A DNA stretch of 64,000 bases from Thiohalophilus sp. (GTDB lineage: Bacteria; Pseudomonadota; Gammaproteobacteria; UBA6429; Thiohalophilaceae), in contig NZ_JAXHMV010000014.1 in assembly GCF_034521165.1 (NCBI RefSeq), positions 1 through 64,000 of the forward strand, given 5' to 3'. This document shows positions 47,983-58,760 of the stretch, one piece after another; position 1 is the stretch's first letter, and each line of letters begins with the position of its first letter. The position numbers were made by a program, and so were the translations under genes. Below the pieces are notes generated by a model. It made no database searches and was not told the origin of the DNA. It saw only the letters and a program-made list of their open reading frames with translations.

Positions 47983-49782
47983 ATGAATGAACCAAGCGAC
48001 CTGATCCGCCAGCAAGACGCGGGCAATCTGCATGGCCTGTTTCAGGAACGGGTGAGCCGCAGTCCGCAACGCATTGCCTATCGTCACTACAACCATGATA
48101 GCGGGCAGTGGGAGGATATCAGCTGGCAGCAGATGGCCGATGAAGTGACCTGCTGGCAGGCGGCACTAGCCCGGGAGAACCTGGAGCCCGGTGCGCGGGT
48201 CGGACTGATCCTGCACAACTGCCCCGAATGGGTCAAGTTCGAACAGGCCGCGCTCGGCCTGGGCCTGGTGGTCGTGCCGCTGTATACCAACGATCGCCCG
48301 GACAACATCGCCTATATTATCGACGATGCCGATGTGAAATGCCTGCTGTTCGAAGGCGAGGAACACTGGCAAATACTGCAGGGTGTGATGGATCGCCTCG
48401 ATACGGTACAACGGTTTATCAGCCTGCGGGATCTTGGCAATCAGGGCGAAGCGCGTCTCACCTCCGTCTCGCAATGGACCGACGTAGAGCAAGACAATCC
48501 TGTCCCGGCCAAAATCAAACCCGGGGACCTGGCCTCTGTTGTCTATACCTCGGGGACCACCGGCAAACCCAAGGGCGTGATGCTGAGCCACGAGAACATC
48601 CTCTGGAACGCCTGTGCCTGTGCCCGTTGCGAGCGTTTTTTTAATGATGACATGTACCTTTCCTTCCTGCCCCTGTCGCACATGTTCGAGCGCACGGCGG
48701 GCTATTATTTGCCCATGGTCGCCGGCTCCACCGTGGCCTATGCGCGGTCCATCGACCAGCTGGCCGAGGATCTGCTGAGCATCCGCCCGACCATTCTGAT
48801 CTCGGTCCCACGCATTTATGAGCGGGTCAACAACAAGATCAAGGCGCAACTGGAAGCGAAGTCTACCCTCGCCCGCAAATTGTTCTTTGGTGCCGTCGCC
48901 ACCGGCTGGCAAATGTTCGAACACCAGCAGGGGCGCGATCACTGGCGTCCGGGGCAACTGCTCTGGCCCGTGTTCAGGGCGCTGGTAGCGAAAAAGATCA
49001 TGCAAAAACTCGGCGGCCGCCTGCGCATTGCTGTCTGTGGCGGTGCCCCGCTGCCCACCGAAGTCGCCAGAACCTTCATCGGTCTGGGGCTGCCCTTGCT
49101 GCAGGGTTATGGCATGACCGAACTGAGCCCGGTGGCTACCGTCAACCACCGAGACAATAACGATCCTGCCAGTGTCGGTACCGTGCTCGACGATGTGGAA
49201 GTCAGACTGGGCGACAATGACGAATTGCTGGTACGCAGTCCCGGCATCATGAAAGGTTACTGGAACAATGAGCAGGCCACCCGCGAGATAATCGATACCG
49301 ATGGCTGGCTGCATACCGGCGATGTCGCCCGTATCGATAACGGGTTTGTCTATATCACCGGGCGCATCAAGGACATCATCGTCATGGCCAATGGCGAGAA
49401 AGTCCCGCCGGCCGATATCGAAATGGCCATCGCCAACGATTCGCTCTTCGATCAGGCCATGGTCATCGGCGAAGGCAAACCGTTTTTAAGCTGCATCACC
49501 GTCCTCAATCCCGACGGCTGGCAGCAACTGGCCCGGGAACACAACCTCGATCCCGACGACAGTGCCAGCCTCAAGAATGACGCGGTGATCAAAACGCTGC
49601 TGGACAAGATCAATCACCAGCTGCACGACTTTCCCGGCTATGCGAATATTTATTGCGTCAAGGCGACACTGGAACCCTGGACCATTGACGATGGCCTGAT
49701 TACGCCGACCCTCAAGCTCAAGCGCAACGAGCTGATGGAACAATTCGCCGATGACATCGCCCGCTTCTACAAGGGACACTGA
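47983..49782 (+). CDS. Long-chain acyl-CoA ligase (AMP-binding)
   Basis: A 599-residue adenylate-forming enzyme. ATP motif VVYTSGTTGKPKGVMLSHEN, then LPLSHMFERTAGYYLPMVAG, the A5 motif LLQGYGMTELSPVATVN, A7 WLHTGDVARIDNGFVYITGR and a C-terminal lid region (TPTLKLKRNELMEQF). It activates fatty acids to acyl-CoA for the dehydrogenase and thiolase encoded upstream. FACL type with a long central insert, as in FadD-like bacterial ligases. Starts 20 bp after the FadB-like gene; the next gene begins in its stop codon. Confidence 0.92.
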   Translation: MNEPSDLIRQQDAGNLHGLFQERVSRSPQRIAYRHYNHDSGQWEDISWQQMADEVTCWQAALARENLEPGARVGLILHNCPEWVKFEQAALGLGLVVVPLYTNDRPDNIAYIIDDADVKCLLFEGEEHWQILQGVMDRLDTVQRFISLRDLGNQGEARLTSVSQWTDVEQDNPVPAKIKPGDLASVVYTSGTTGKPKGVMLSHENILWNACACARCERFFNDDMYLSFLPLSHMFERTAGYYLPMVAGSTVAYARSIDQLAEDLLSIRPTILISVPRIYERVNNKIKAQLEAKSTLARKLFFGAVATGWQMFEHQQGRDHWRPGQLLWPVFRALVAKKIMQKLGGRLRIAVCGGAPLPTEVARTFIGLGLPLLQGYGMTELSPVATVNHRDNNDPASVGTVLDDVEVRLGDNDELLVRSPGIMKGYWNNEQATREIIDTDGWLHTGDVARIDNGFVYITGRIKDIIVMANGEKVPPADIEMAIANDSLFDQAMVIGEGKPFLSCITVLNPDGWQQLAREHNLDPDDSASLKNDAVIKTLLDKINHQLHDFPGYANIYCVKATLEPWTIDDGLITPTLKLKRNELMEQFADDIARFYKGH

Positions 49783-50195
49783 TGAGCCAGAGCCTGCATT
49801 CCGACAAACTGCCCCAGGGCGAGGAACCCCAGATCCGGGTCATGGCCATGCCGGCCGACACCAACGCCTCGGGCGACATCTTCGGCGGCTGGCTCATGTC
49901 CCAGGTCGACATCGCCGGCAGCATCGCCGCCTATCGCCGGGCCCGGGGTCGCATCGTCACCATCGCCGTCAACGAATTCCGCTTTATCAACCCGGTCTAC
50001 GTCGGTGACTTGATCAGCCTCTATGCGCGGGTGATTCACGTCGGCAACACCTCCATCCGGGTTATGATCGAAGGCTTCGCCGAACGCAGCCGCGGCACCG
50101 ACGAATGCGACCGCGTCGCCGAGGCGGAGATCACCTACGTCGCCATCGACGAACAGGGCAAACCGCGCCCGGTGGATGATAGGGCTGAGTACTGA
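49782..50195 (+). CDS. Acyl-CoA thioesterase, YciA type
   Basis: A 137-residue hotdog thioesterase: PADTNASGDIFGGWLMSQVD with the catalytic D-I-F-G-G-W, then IVTIAVNEFRFINPVYVGDL and EAEITYVAIDEQGKPRP. It hydrolyses acyl-CoAs and can relieve CoA trapping. Its ATG overlaps the ligase stop (TGATG), so it is the last gene of the beta-oxidation operon. The stop codon lies within a repeat (GAGTACTGAGTACTGAG). Confidence 0.9.
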   Translation: MSQSLHSDKLPQGEEPQIRVMAMPADTNASGDIFGGWLMSQVDIAGSIAAYRRARGRIVTIAVNEFRFINPVYVGDLISLYARVIHVGNTSIRVMIEGFAERSRGTDECDRVAEAEITYVAIDEQGKPRPVDDRAEY

Positions 50196-50373
50196 GTACT
50201 GAGTACTGAGTTCTTAGTACTTAGTTCTTAGTCGTAGGTCACGTTGGCGATAGCCTACGTGACACATCCTTGAACAGATGTTGAGTTCTTAGTCCTTGGT
50301 ACTTAGTACAGAGAGGCAGAACTAAGAACTGAGAACTAAGAACTGAGAACTGAGAACTAAGTACTGAGAACTA
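50186..50373. repeat. Long inverted array of GAGTACTGAG/CTTAGTACTTAG units
   Basis: GAGTACTGAG repeated three times (50187-50210) followed by TTCTTAGTACTTAGTTCTTA forms the left arm; ACTAAGAACTGAGAAC repeated (50320-50366) forms the right arm, an inverted version. In the centre is CGTAGGTCACGTTGG with a partial inverse CCTACGTGACAC. The array would fold into a long RNA hairpin between the thioesterase and chaB. Confidence 0.75.
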
Positions 50374-50378
50374 TTACT

Positions 50379-50585
50379 ATGCCCTACGACCGTATTGATC
50401 AACTCCCCGATTCCGTGCGCAATCACCTGCCCACCGAGGCCCAGCAGATCTACAAAGAAGCCTTCAACCACGCCTGGGAGGAATATTCCGGGCAAGACGA
50501 TCGCGAAGCCACCGCCCACAAGGTCGCCTGGAGCGCAGTCAAAAAGAAATATCACAAACAGGGCGATAAATGGGTGGCTAAATAA
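50379..50585 (+). CDS. chaB: ChaB family protein
   Basis: A 68-residue protein: MPYDRIDQLPDSVRNHLPTE, AQQIYKEAFNHAWEEYSGQD, HKVAWSAVKKKYHKQGDKW. Full family length; ChaB is described as a regulator of the ChaA cation antiporter, though no chaA is seen here. Convergent with the ZIP gene, three bases apart. The SD is not clear because the repeat array ends just before the ATG. Confidence 0.9.
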   Translation: MPYDRIDQLPDSVRNHLPTEAQQIYKEAFNHAWEEYSGQDDREATAHKVAWSAVKKKYHKQGDKWVAK

Positions 50586-50588
50586 TTT

Positions 50589-51314
50589 TCATGCGCCGGT
50601 GAGAAGTAATTTGCCCAGCAAGGCCACACTGAAGCCGATTACTGCCCCCAGCGGTGGGGCCCAGTGACGATTGAGCCGCGATTGCGGTGCGATATCCTGG
50701 AAGATCAAATACAGGATACCACCTGCGGCAAACAGCATGATGCCGCCGAGTAGCATTGGATAATCGGTCAAGAAGACCCAGCCGAGCAAACCGAACACCG
50801 GGCCCAGCAGGGTCAACAGGGACATGAACGTCAGCGTGCGCTTGTGGTGGAAATTCTCCGCTGCCTTGAGTTCACGGTAGGCGTTGAATCCCTCGGGGAT
50901 ATTCTGCAACCCGATCAACAGAGCCAGTAACGGTCCCGAGCCCGAACCCACAGCGAAGATCCCGCCCAGTGCCATCGACTCGGGCAGATAGTCGAGCAAC
51001 ATGGCATTGAGCTGGGGCACCTCCGACTTGTGCTTTGCCAGAACCTTCTCGACCACGAAAAAAGTGACCCCGCCGGCCAGTACAATCAGCGCGATCAGCC
51101 CTGCCCTGTTATCCAGATGGCCGATCCCCTCGGGAATCAACACCAGCGCAACGGCCGATAGCAATACTCCGCCACCGAAGGCGATGACGAAATGACGAAA
51201 CTCGTTCTCAACCCAGTTAGGACGGATACGCTCGATTTTGGCCAGAAACCCGCCCAGCGGAATACAGGCCCCGGCCAGGGCGGTATACAGCAGGATTGAA
51301 CCGAGTTCGCTCAT
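50589..51314 (-). CDS. ZIP-family metal transporter
   Basis: A 241-residue inner-membrane protein with about eight TM helices. ZIP motifs appear in altered form: LLDYLPESMALGGIFA in TM4 where most members have H-N-x-P-E-G, and LLIGLQNIPEGFNAYRELK in TM5. The Asp and Gln in place of the usual His may change metal preference. ZIP proteins import Zn, Fe or Mn. Start MSELGSILLYTALAGACIPL. Monocistronic; downstream of it is chaB in convergent orientation. Confidence 0.85.
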   Translation of the reverse strand: MSELGSILLYTALAGACIPLGGFLAKIERIRPNWVENEFRHFVIAFGGGVLLSAVALVLIPEGIGHLDNRAGLIALIVLAGGVTFFVVEKVLAKHKSEVPQLNAMLLDYLPESMALGGIFAVGSGSGPLLALLIGLQNIPEGFNAYRELKAAENFHHKRTLTFMSLLTLLGPVFGLLGWVFLTDYPMLLGGIMLFAAGGILYLIFQDIAPQSRLNRHWAPPLGAVIGFSVALLGKLLLTGA

Positions 51315-51375
51315 CAGGGGTCCGGTGGATAGTGTTCCAAATTAACTATAACATTGATTTTACTAGGAAACACAG

Positions 51376-51387
51376 ATGTCATGACAT
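51376..51387. promoter_or_regulatory. Palindromic operator before the RHH-Doc pair
   Basis: ATGTCATGACAT (51376-51387) is a perfect 12 bp palindrome, 38 bp upstream of the RHH antitoxin start, next to a TTGACT (51391-51396). It is a plausible binding site for the ribbon-helix-helix antitoxin. Confidence 0.5.
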
Positions 51388-51425
51388 ATCTTGACTTATC
51401 AGGTCCGCCATACTAAAGTTTAATT

Positions 51426-51638
51426 ATGGCAAATATCAAAATCAGTTCCAAAGTCGATGACGCCACTTGGAAAGAGCTGCGGGAACTGGCACAGGAATCG
51501 CACAAAAGCATTTCCGGCGTCCTGACCGAAGCGATTGAGGATTATGTACGCAAACATCGCGTCCGTCCGATCGTCCTCGAACATCTTTCTGATTCCATCA
51601 GAGAAAACGAAGAATTAGGCAAGTTACTTGCCAAATGA
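51426..51638 (+). CDS. Ribbon-helix-helix antitoxin (CopG-like)
   Basis: A 70-residue protein starting MANIKISSKVDDATWKELRE, then ALAQESHKSISGVLTEAIED and YVRKHRVRP. The beta strand followed by two helices is a ribbon-helix-helix DNA-binding domain. The C-terminal SDSIRENEELGKLLAK is likely the toxin-binding tail. It overlaps the Doc gene start by 11 bp. Confidence 0.85.
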   Translation: MANIKISSKVDDATWKELRELAQESHKSISGVLTEAIEDYVRKHRVRPIVLEHLSDSIRENEELGKLLAK

Positions 51639-52032
51639 ACCGATTCAGTTTTTAACACTTGATGAAGTGCTGGAAATACACAACCGGCTGATTCGCCATT
51701 TTGGAGGCCCCGACGGGATACGTGATATGGGCTTGTTAGAGAGCGCCCTGTTCCGTCCCCGAACCGGCTACTACCAGGATCTGATCGAAATGGCAGCCGC
51801 GTTATTTGAATCCCTGCTGATGAACCATCCGTTTGTCGATGGAAACAAAAGAATCGCCTTTTTTGCGACAGATATCTTCTTGCGATTAAATGGCTGGAAA
51901 TTTCAGGTTAAACCAGATGAGGCCTATAGTTACATCGTTGGCCGGTTGGAAAATCGGCAGGCAGATTTTGAAAGCCTCAGACAATGGATACAACAATCCG
52001 TAGTCAGACTAGATAGCACCAATCGCCCGTAA
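51628..52032 (+). CDS. doc: Doc/Fic-type death-on-curing protein
   Basis: A 134-residue Doc-type Fic protein, start TTG at 51628 (MPNEPIQFLTLDEVLEIHNR) overlapping the antitoxin. Motifs: DMGLLESALFRPRTGY and MNHPFVDGNKRIAFFAT, the H-x-F-x-D-G-N-K-R Doc motif. Doc phosphorylates EF-Tu and halts translation. The pair looks intact. The protein is intermediate in length (Doc ~126). Confidence 0.9.
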   Translation: MPNEPIQFLTLDEVLEIHNRLIRHFGGPDGIRDMGLLESALFRPRTGYYQDLIEMAAALFESLLMNHPFVDGNKRIAFFATDIFLRLNGWKFQVKPDEAYSYIVGRLENRQADFESLRQWIQQSVVRLDSTNRP

Positions 52033-52095
52033 ACCGGCCGGTCAACAATAAATATAGGCCGGATAAAGCGAAGCGGTATCCGGCACCCCCCACGT

Positions 52096-52401
52096 TTACT
52101 CTTCCCACTCATCCCCATAATTGTGCACCAGCTCCTCGCCAGGCTTGATATTTTTGAGTGCCATCACGGTGAGATCGTCGTAATAAGCGACATTGGCCTT
52201 GCGCGAGTGATTGATAAACCGAAAATCACAGATCACCTCACGTCCCTTGCCATCGTCGCACCACAGCACATAGGGTCCGTCTTTTTTGGCCGCACGGGTC
52301 TTGAGATTACCCAGAAACTCGCCCTTCTTGATCGGCGCGGTGGCAAACAGGCCCTTGCCGTGAATTTCGCTTTCAGCAACTTCAAATTTATTTTTTGTCA
52401 T
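52096..52401 (-). CDS. SET-domain protein (lysine methyltransferase-like)
   Basis: A 101-residue protein, start MTKNKFEVAESEIHGKGLFA at ATG 52401. SET motifs: GKGLFATAPIKKGEFLG, DFRFINHSRKANVAYYDDL (N-H-S) and GEELVHNYGDEWEE (E-E-L-x-x-x-Y). It is short but contains the core of a SET fold; pre- and post-SET zinc regions are absent. SET proteins methylate lysine with SAM. The start overlaps the tatD stop by 14 bp, so it is coupled to tatD. Found in various bacteria, target unknown. Confidence 0.8.
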   Translation of the reverse strand: MTKNKFEVAESEIHGKGLFATAPIKKGEFLGNLKTRAAKKDGPYVLWCDDGKGREVICDFRFINHSRKANVAYYDDLTVMALKNIKPGEELVHNYGDEWEE

Positions 52402-53170
52402 GTTTAAACAGCTCGAAATAGTTGTTGGTGGTTTGTTCTGCAATCGTCTCGACTTGTGTCTCGCGCAATCCCGAAATAAACTCGGCCACATGGCGGGTCC
52501 AGGCCGGTTGATTGCTTTTGCCGCGGTAGGGAACCGGGGCGAGATAGGGGGAATCGGTTTCAACCAGGTAGCGATCAGCCGGGACGTTTTTGGCGACTTC
52601 CTGCAGTTCCCGGGCGCTTTTGAAGGTGACGATGCCGGAGAAGGAGATATAGAAGTTGAGATCCAGCGCCTTTTTGGCGGTCTCCCAGTCCTCGACAAAA
52701 CAGTGCATGACGCCGCCGATCTCGTCCGCCTTCTCCTCTTTAAGAACCCGCAGGGTATCCTCGGTCGCATCGCGCATGTGGATGATCAGCGGCTTGTCGC
52801 TCTGTTTGGCGGCGGCAATGTGGCGACGGAAGCGATCGCGCTGCCATTCCAGATCGCCTTCGCTGCGAAAATAGTCCAGGCCGGTTTCGCCGATGGCGAC
52901 GATGTTTTCGTCTTCAGCAAGTTTGACCAGTTCATCAACATCCGGATCGTGGCCTTCATCCTCATTGGGATGCACGCCGACCGAGGCGGAGATGAAATCG
53001 TGCTGGCGGGCCACATCCAGTACGTCGGTGCGGTTTTCCATGTTGATGCAGACACACAGCATATGCTCTACCCCGTGCTCGCGGGCATTTTGCAGCGCGC
53101 CTTCCAGCTGGCCGTCGAACGGTTCCAGATCCAGGCGATCGAGATGGCAATGGGAATCGACCAGGTACAT
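52388..53170 (-). CDS. tatD: TatD-family DNase
   Basis: A 260-residue TIM-barrel metal hydrolase: MYLVDSHCHLDRLDLEPFDG (H-x-H), GETGLDYFRSEGDLEWQRDR, LIIHMRDATEDTL, MHCFVEDWETA and the C-terminal LVETDSPYLAPVPYRGKSNQ. TatD acts as a 3'-5' exonuclease and in DNA repair. It lies after pilZ on the same strand with a 135 bp repeat-filled gap, as part of the conserved holB-pilZ-tatD arrangement. Confidence 0.93.
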   Translation of the reverse strand: MYLVDSHCHLDRLDLEPFDGQLEGALQNAREHGVEHMLCVCINMENRTDVLDVARQHDFISASVGVHPNEDEGHDPDVDELVKLAEDENIVAIGETGLDYFRSEGDLEWQRDRFRRHIAAAKQSDKPLIIHMRDATEDTLRVLKEEKADEIGGVMHCFVEDWETAKKALDLNFYISFSGIVTFKSARELQEVAKNVPADRYLVETDSPYLAPVPYRGKSNQPAWTRHVAEFISGLRETQVETIAEQTTNNYFELFKHDKK

Positions 53171-53221
53171 ATTAGCTTACAATTTCCGATGAATTTGGCC
53201 GAGCATGATACTACAGAATAG

Positions 53222-53300
53222 TGACGAGGTACGAGGGACGAGTAACGAGGAAAACAAAACCGCTCTTTTACTCGGCCCTCGTCACTCGTACCTCGGCCCT
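53222..53300. repeat. R5 inverted pair between pilZ and tatD
   Basis: GACGAGGTACGAGGGACGAG (53223) with ACTCGGCCCTCGTCACTCGT and ACCTCGG (53270-53296) form an inverted repeat across a 25 bp loop. The same R5 units occur near 40578 and 26533. Confidence 0.65.
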
Positions 53301-53305
53301 GTTCT

Positions 53306-53674
53306 TTACATAGTGTGGGTCTGACGATCGGATTTGAGGGCGCCGGCCAGGTAGGTTTCGATCTTGGTGCGGGCGTTGCCGCCGTCCTGTTCGCTGAATT
53401 GCACGCCGATGCCGGCGGCGCGGTTGCCCTGTGAACCTTTGGGGGTGATCCAGACGATCTTGCCGGCCACGGGCAGTTTTTCTTTCTCTTCCATCAGGGT
53501 CAGCAGCATGAACACCTCGTCGCCGAGGTTGTAACTCTTGTTGGTGGGAATGAACAGGCCGCCGTTTTTTACGAACGGCATGTAGGCGGCATAGAGTGCG
53601 CTCTTGTCCTTGATGGTCAACGAGAGTATGCCCTGTCGTCCGCCGCCGGGGGCTTTGGGAGGTGCCGCAACCAT
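53306..53674 (-). CDS. pilZ: PilZ-domain protein
   Basis: A 122-residue PilZ-fold protein: MVAAPPKAPGGGRQGILSLT, KNGGLFIPTNKSYNLGDEVF, KLPVAGKIVWITPKGSQ, GIGVQFSEQDG. The RxxxR motif needed for cyclic-di-GMP is not clear, as in type IV pilus PilZ, which often does not bind it. Position after holB is typical of gammaproteobacteria, where PilZ is required for type IV pili. Confidence 0.9.
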   Translation of the reverse strand: MVAAPPKAPGGGRQGILSLTIKDKSALYAAYMPFVKNGGLFIPTNKSYNLGDEVFMLLTLMEEKEKLPVAGKIVWITPKGSQGNRAAGIGVQFSEQDGGNARTKIETYLAGALKSDRQTHTM

Positions 53675-53699
53675 AGAATTCCTCGTTCGTGTGTCCTGT

Positions 53700-56353
<2,654 letters not shown>

Positions 56354-56373
<20 letters not shown>

Positions 56374-57193
56374 GCTGCCATCGTACTGCGTCGAGTTTAT
56401 CCTGAAGCTGTTTGATCCGCGGGACGGGATCAAGCCACCGCTCTTCCAGTTGTCGCACCGGCCACAGGCCGATGACGCTGTTGGTTAAAAACAGACCATC
56501 CGCCTCGTCCAGCGCCTGGCGGGTCGTGTCATCGACCTGCACCTCCAGGCCCAGTGTCGGGGCCAGATCGATGATCTGTTGACGCATAATACCCTGAACA
56601 CCGCAGGCTGATAAGTCCGGGGTATGCAATGTGTCATCCTTTAACCAGAAAAGATTGCTCATGGTGCCCTCGATCACCCGGTCCCGGGTATCCAGCATCA
56701 GCCCTTCCTGGATTGTTTCATCCTCCCACTCGCGGCGCGCCAGGATCTGTTCCAGCCGGTTGAGGTGTTTGATCCCCGCCAGTTGCGGTTGCACGGCCAG
56801 GCGGGTGCGGCAAAAACGCAGCCGTACGCCCTGTTCGGTATATTCGATCGGGTGCACCGGCCAGGGATGGAGCATGACGATCCGGTTCGCGGCCGGTTGG
56901 GCCGGGGCCCGATAACCCCGTCCGCCCGGGCCGCGCGTGAGCATCAGTTTCAGCACGGCCTGCTGGCGCCCGACCAGCAGTTCCCGGATATCGGCCCGCC
57001 ACCGGGCGCCATCGGGCAGCGGGATGCCCAGTCGTTGCGCCCCCTGCGCCAGTCGTTGCAGATGCGCCTCGAGAAATTCCACCTTGCCGTTACGTACCGC
57101 CAGGGTTTCAAACAGGCCGTCGCCGTACTGGCAGGCGCGATCGGTGATCTCCAGTTGCCGGCTGTCGAGGCCGTTGATCCGACAGCCCAGCAT
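56354..57193 (-). CDS. pabC: Aminodeoxychorismate lyase
   Basis: A 279-residue class IV PLP enzyme: RACQYGDGLFETLAVRNGKV, PLP Lys in LAGIKHLNRLEQILARREWE, VIEGTMSNLFWLKDD, EADGLFLTNSVIGLWPV. It converts aminodeoxychorismate to p-aminobenzoate for folate synthesis. Its start overlaps the pabB stop (TGATG). Confidence 0.93.
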
Positions 57194-58554
57194 CAGCTTA
57201 CGGCGCCCAGTGCCAGCAACATACCGCGCGCCTTGTGTTCGGTTTCCTGCAGTTCGTTTTCACCGATCGAATCGAACACCAGCCCGGCGCCGGCGCGCAA
57301 GGCGAGGTGTTCGCCCTGCTGGGTGATGGTGCGGATCAGAATATTCAGATCGAGATCGCCGTTGTGATTCAGATACCCCAGGGAACCGGTATAGGCGCCG
57401 CGCGGGACCTGTTCGAGTTCGGCGATGATCGCCATACAGCGCTCCTTGGGACAACCGGTAATCGTCCCACCGGGAAACACCGCACGGATGGCCTCGCCGG
57501 GTGTCACGTCCTTGCGCAACCGGCCCGTGACATTGGAAACAATATGATGGACGTGCGCATAGGTCTCCAGTCCCATCAGCTCATCGACTTCGACACTGCC
57601 CGGCTCACAGACCCGCCCGAGATCGTTGCGTTCCAGATCGATCAGCATGATATGTTCGGCGCGCTCTTTGGGATGGCCGATCAGTTCCTGCAGATTGGCC
57701 GTATCGCCGTGTTGTTCCCGGCCCCGTGGGCGCGTTCCCGCAATCGGCCGGGTTTCGATACGCCCGCCCGAGATTTTCACCAGTCGTTCAGGCGAGGAGC
57801 TGATCACGTTCAGGCCCGGCAGTTGTGCCAGCGCGGCGAACGGCGCGGGATTGGTTTGACACAATTGTTGATAGAGATCCGCGTCGGCCGGTGCCGGTTT
57901 CACCTCACCCTGCCAGCCACGCGACAGATTCACCTGAAACACATCCCCTTCGACGATGTAATGCTTGACCCGCTCGACGCCGCGCAGATAATGCTGCGGA
58001 TCATCGGCGTCCATGTTGATCTGTTGCGTCGGCAGGCGGTCGCGGGTCTTCTCGGCCGTACGGGCAATGTCCTGCTCAATCCGTGCCAGTATCGATTTCT
58101 GTGCGGGCTCGGCCACCAGGCTGGTCTGGCCTGTCTGATGATCGTGGATCACTGCCGCCGGAATCCGTGTCAGTACGGCCACGGGTTGCTCATCATCCTT
58201 TGGCAGATCCAGTCGCGGCTCGATCTGGGCGGCCACCTCATAACCCAGATAAACAAACCAGCCGCCGGTAAAGGGCAGATCAGGTGATATATCGGTATCG
58301 GTTTGTTCCTCACGCCAGAGCCGATCCAGCAAGGTCAGAAAATCGCCGTCGCCATACGCTTCCCCGTTACGGGTAATGCGATTGTCCGCCCACAGGGCGT
58401 AGCTGTCGCCGGGAAACGCAAACAGAATATCGTAGCGCGCCGTCGCCGGTCGCGGTTCGGCCACCACGGCGCTTTGCAACAAAAAGGGGTAACGTTCGGG
58501 GTTCAGGCGGTGTAATGCCAGCAGGTCGACCGGTTGGGATACTGTGCTTGGCAT
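57193..58554 (-). CDS. pabB: Aminodeoxychorismate synthase component I
   Basis: About 453 residues from MPSTVSQPVDLLALHRLNPE; an upstream in-frame start has no better SD. Chorismate-binding domain: ISSSPERLVKISGGRIETRP, IAGTRPRGREQHGDTANLQE, MLIDLERNDLGRVCEPGSV, FPGGTITGCPKERCM and GAYTGSLGYLNHNGDLDLNI. It forms aminodeoxychorismate with PabA. It begins just beyond the repeat array that separates it from fabF. Confidence 0.93.
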   Translation of the reverse strand: MPSTVSQPVDLLALHRLNPERYPFLLQSAVVAEPRPATARYDILFAFPGDSYALWADNRITRNGEAYGDGDFLTLLDRLWREEQTDTDISPDLPFTGGWFVYLGYEVAAQIEPRLDLPKDDEQPVAVLTRIPAAVIHDHQTGQTSLVAEPAQKSILARIEQDIARTAEKTRDRLPTQQINMDADDPQHYLRGVERVKHYIVEGDVFQVNLSRGWQGEVKPAPADADLYQQLCQTNPAPFAALAQLPGLNVISSSPERLVKISGGRIETRPIAGTRPRGREQHGDTANLQELIGHPKERAEHIMLIDLERNDLGRVCEPGSVEVDELMGLETYAHVHHIVSNVTGRLRKDVTPGEAIRAVFPGGTITGCPKERCMAIIAELEQVPRGAYTGSLGYLNHNGDLDLNILIRTITQQGEHLALRAGAGLVFDSIGENELQETEHKARGMLLALGAVS

Positions 58555-58581
58555 GTGTTTAATTCTCAAAATAAAAGAATT

Positions 58582-58730
58582 ACCACCAAGACGCCAAGAC
58601 ACAAAGGAATATTATTCCGGAAACAAAACATGCAAAATCAACTGCACGTTTTTTGTTTTAGCGATTAAATCACTGTCCTTTCCGTGGCAAACTTTTTTAT
58701 TGTTACTTCGTGTCTTCGTGTCTTGGTGGT
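58582..58730. repeat. R6 inverted pair, fabF-pabB gap
   Basis: ACCACCAAGACGCCAAGACA (58582-58606 with CAAAG) and an inverse arm ending TCTTGGTGGT (58706-58730), 25 bp each with three mismatches, flank about 100 bp of AT-rich sequence. No gene inside. Confidence 0.75.
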
Positions 58731-58760
58731 GAATCTCTTTTTCAGTTTTTGACTGAGAAC

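Noticed and set aside
50186..50373. Possible CRISPR array
   Set aside because: The units are not separated by unique spacers and form an inverted, low-complexity array; no cas genes.
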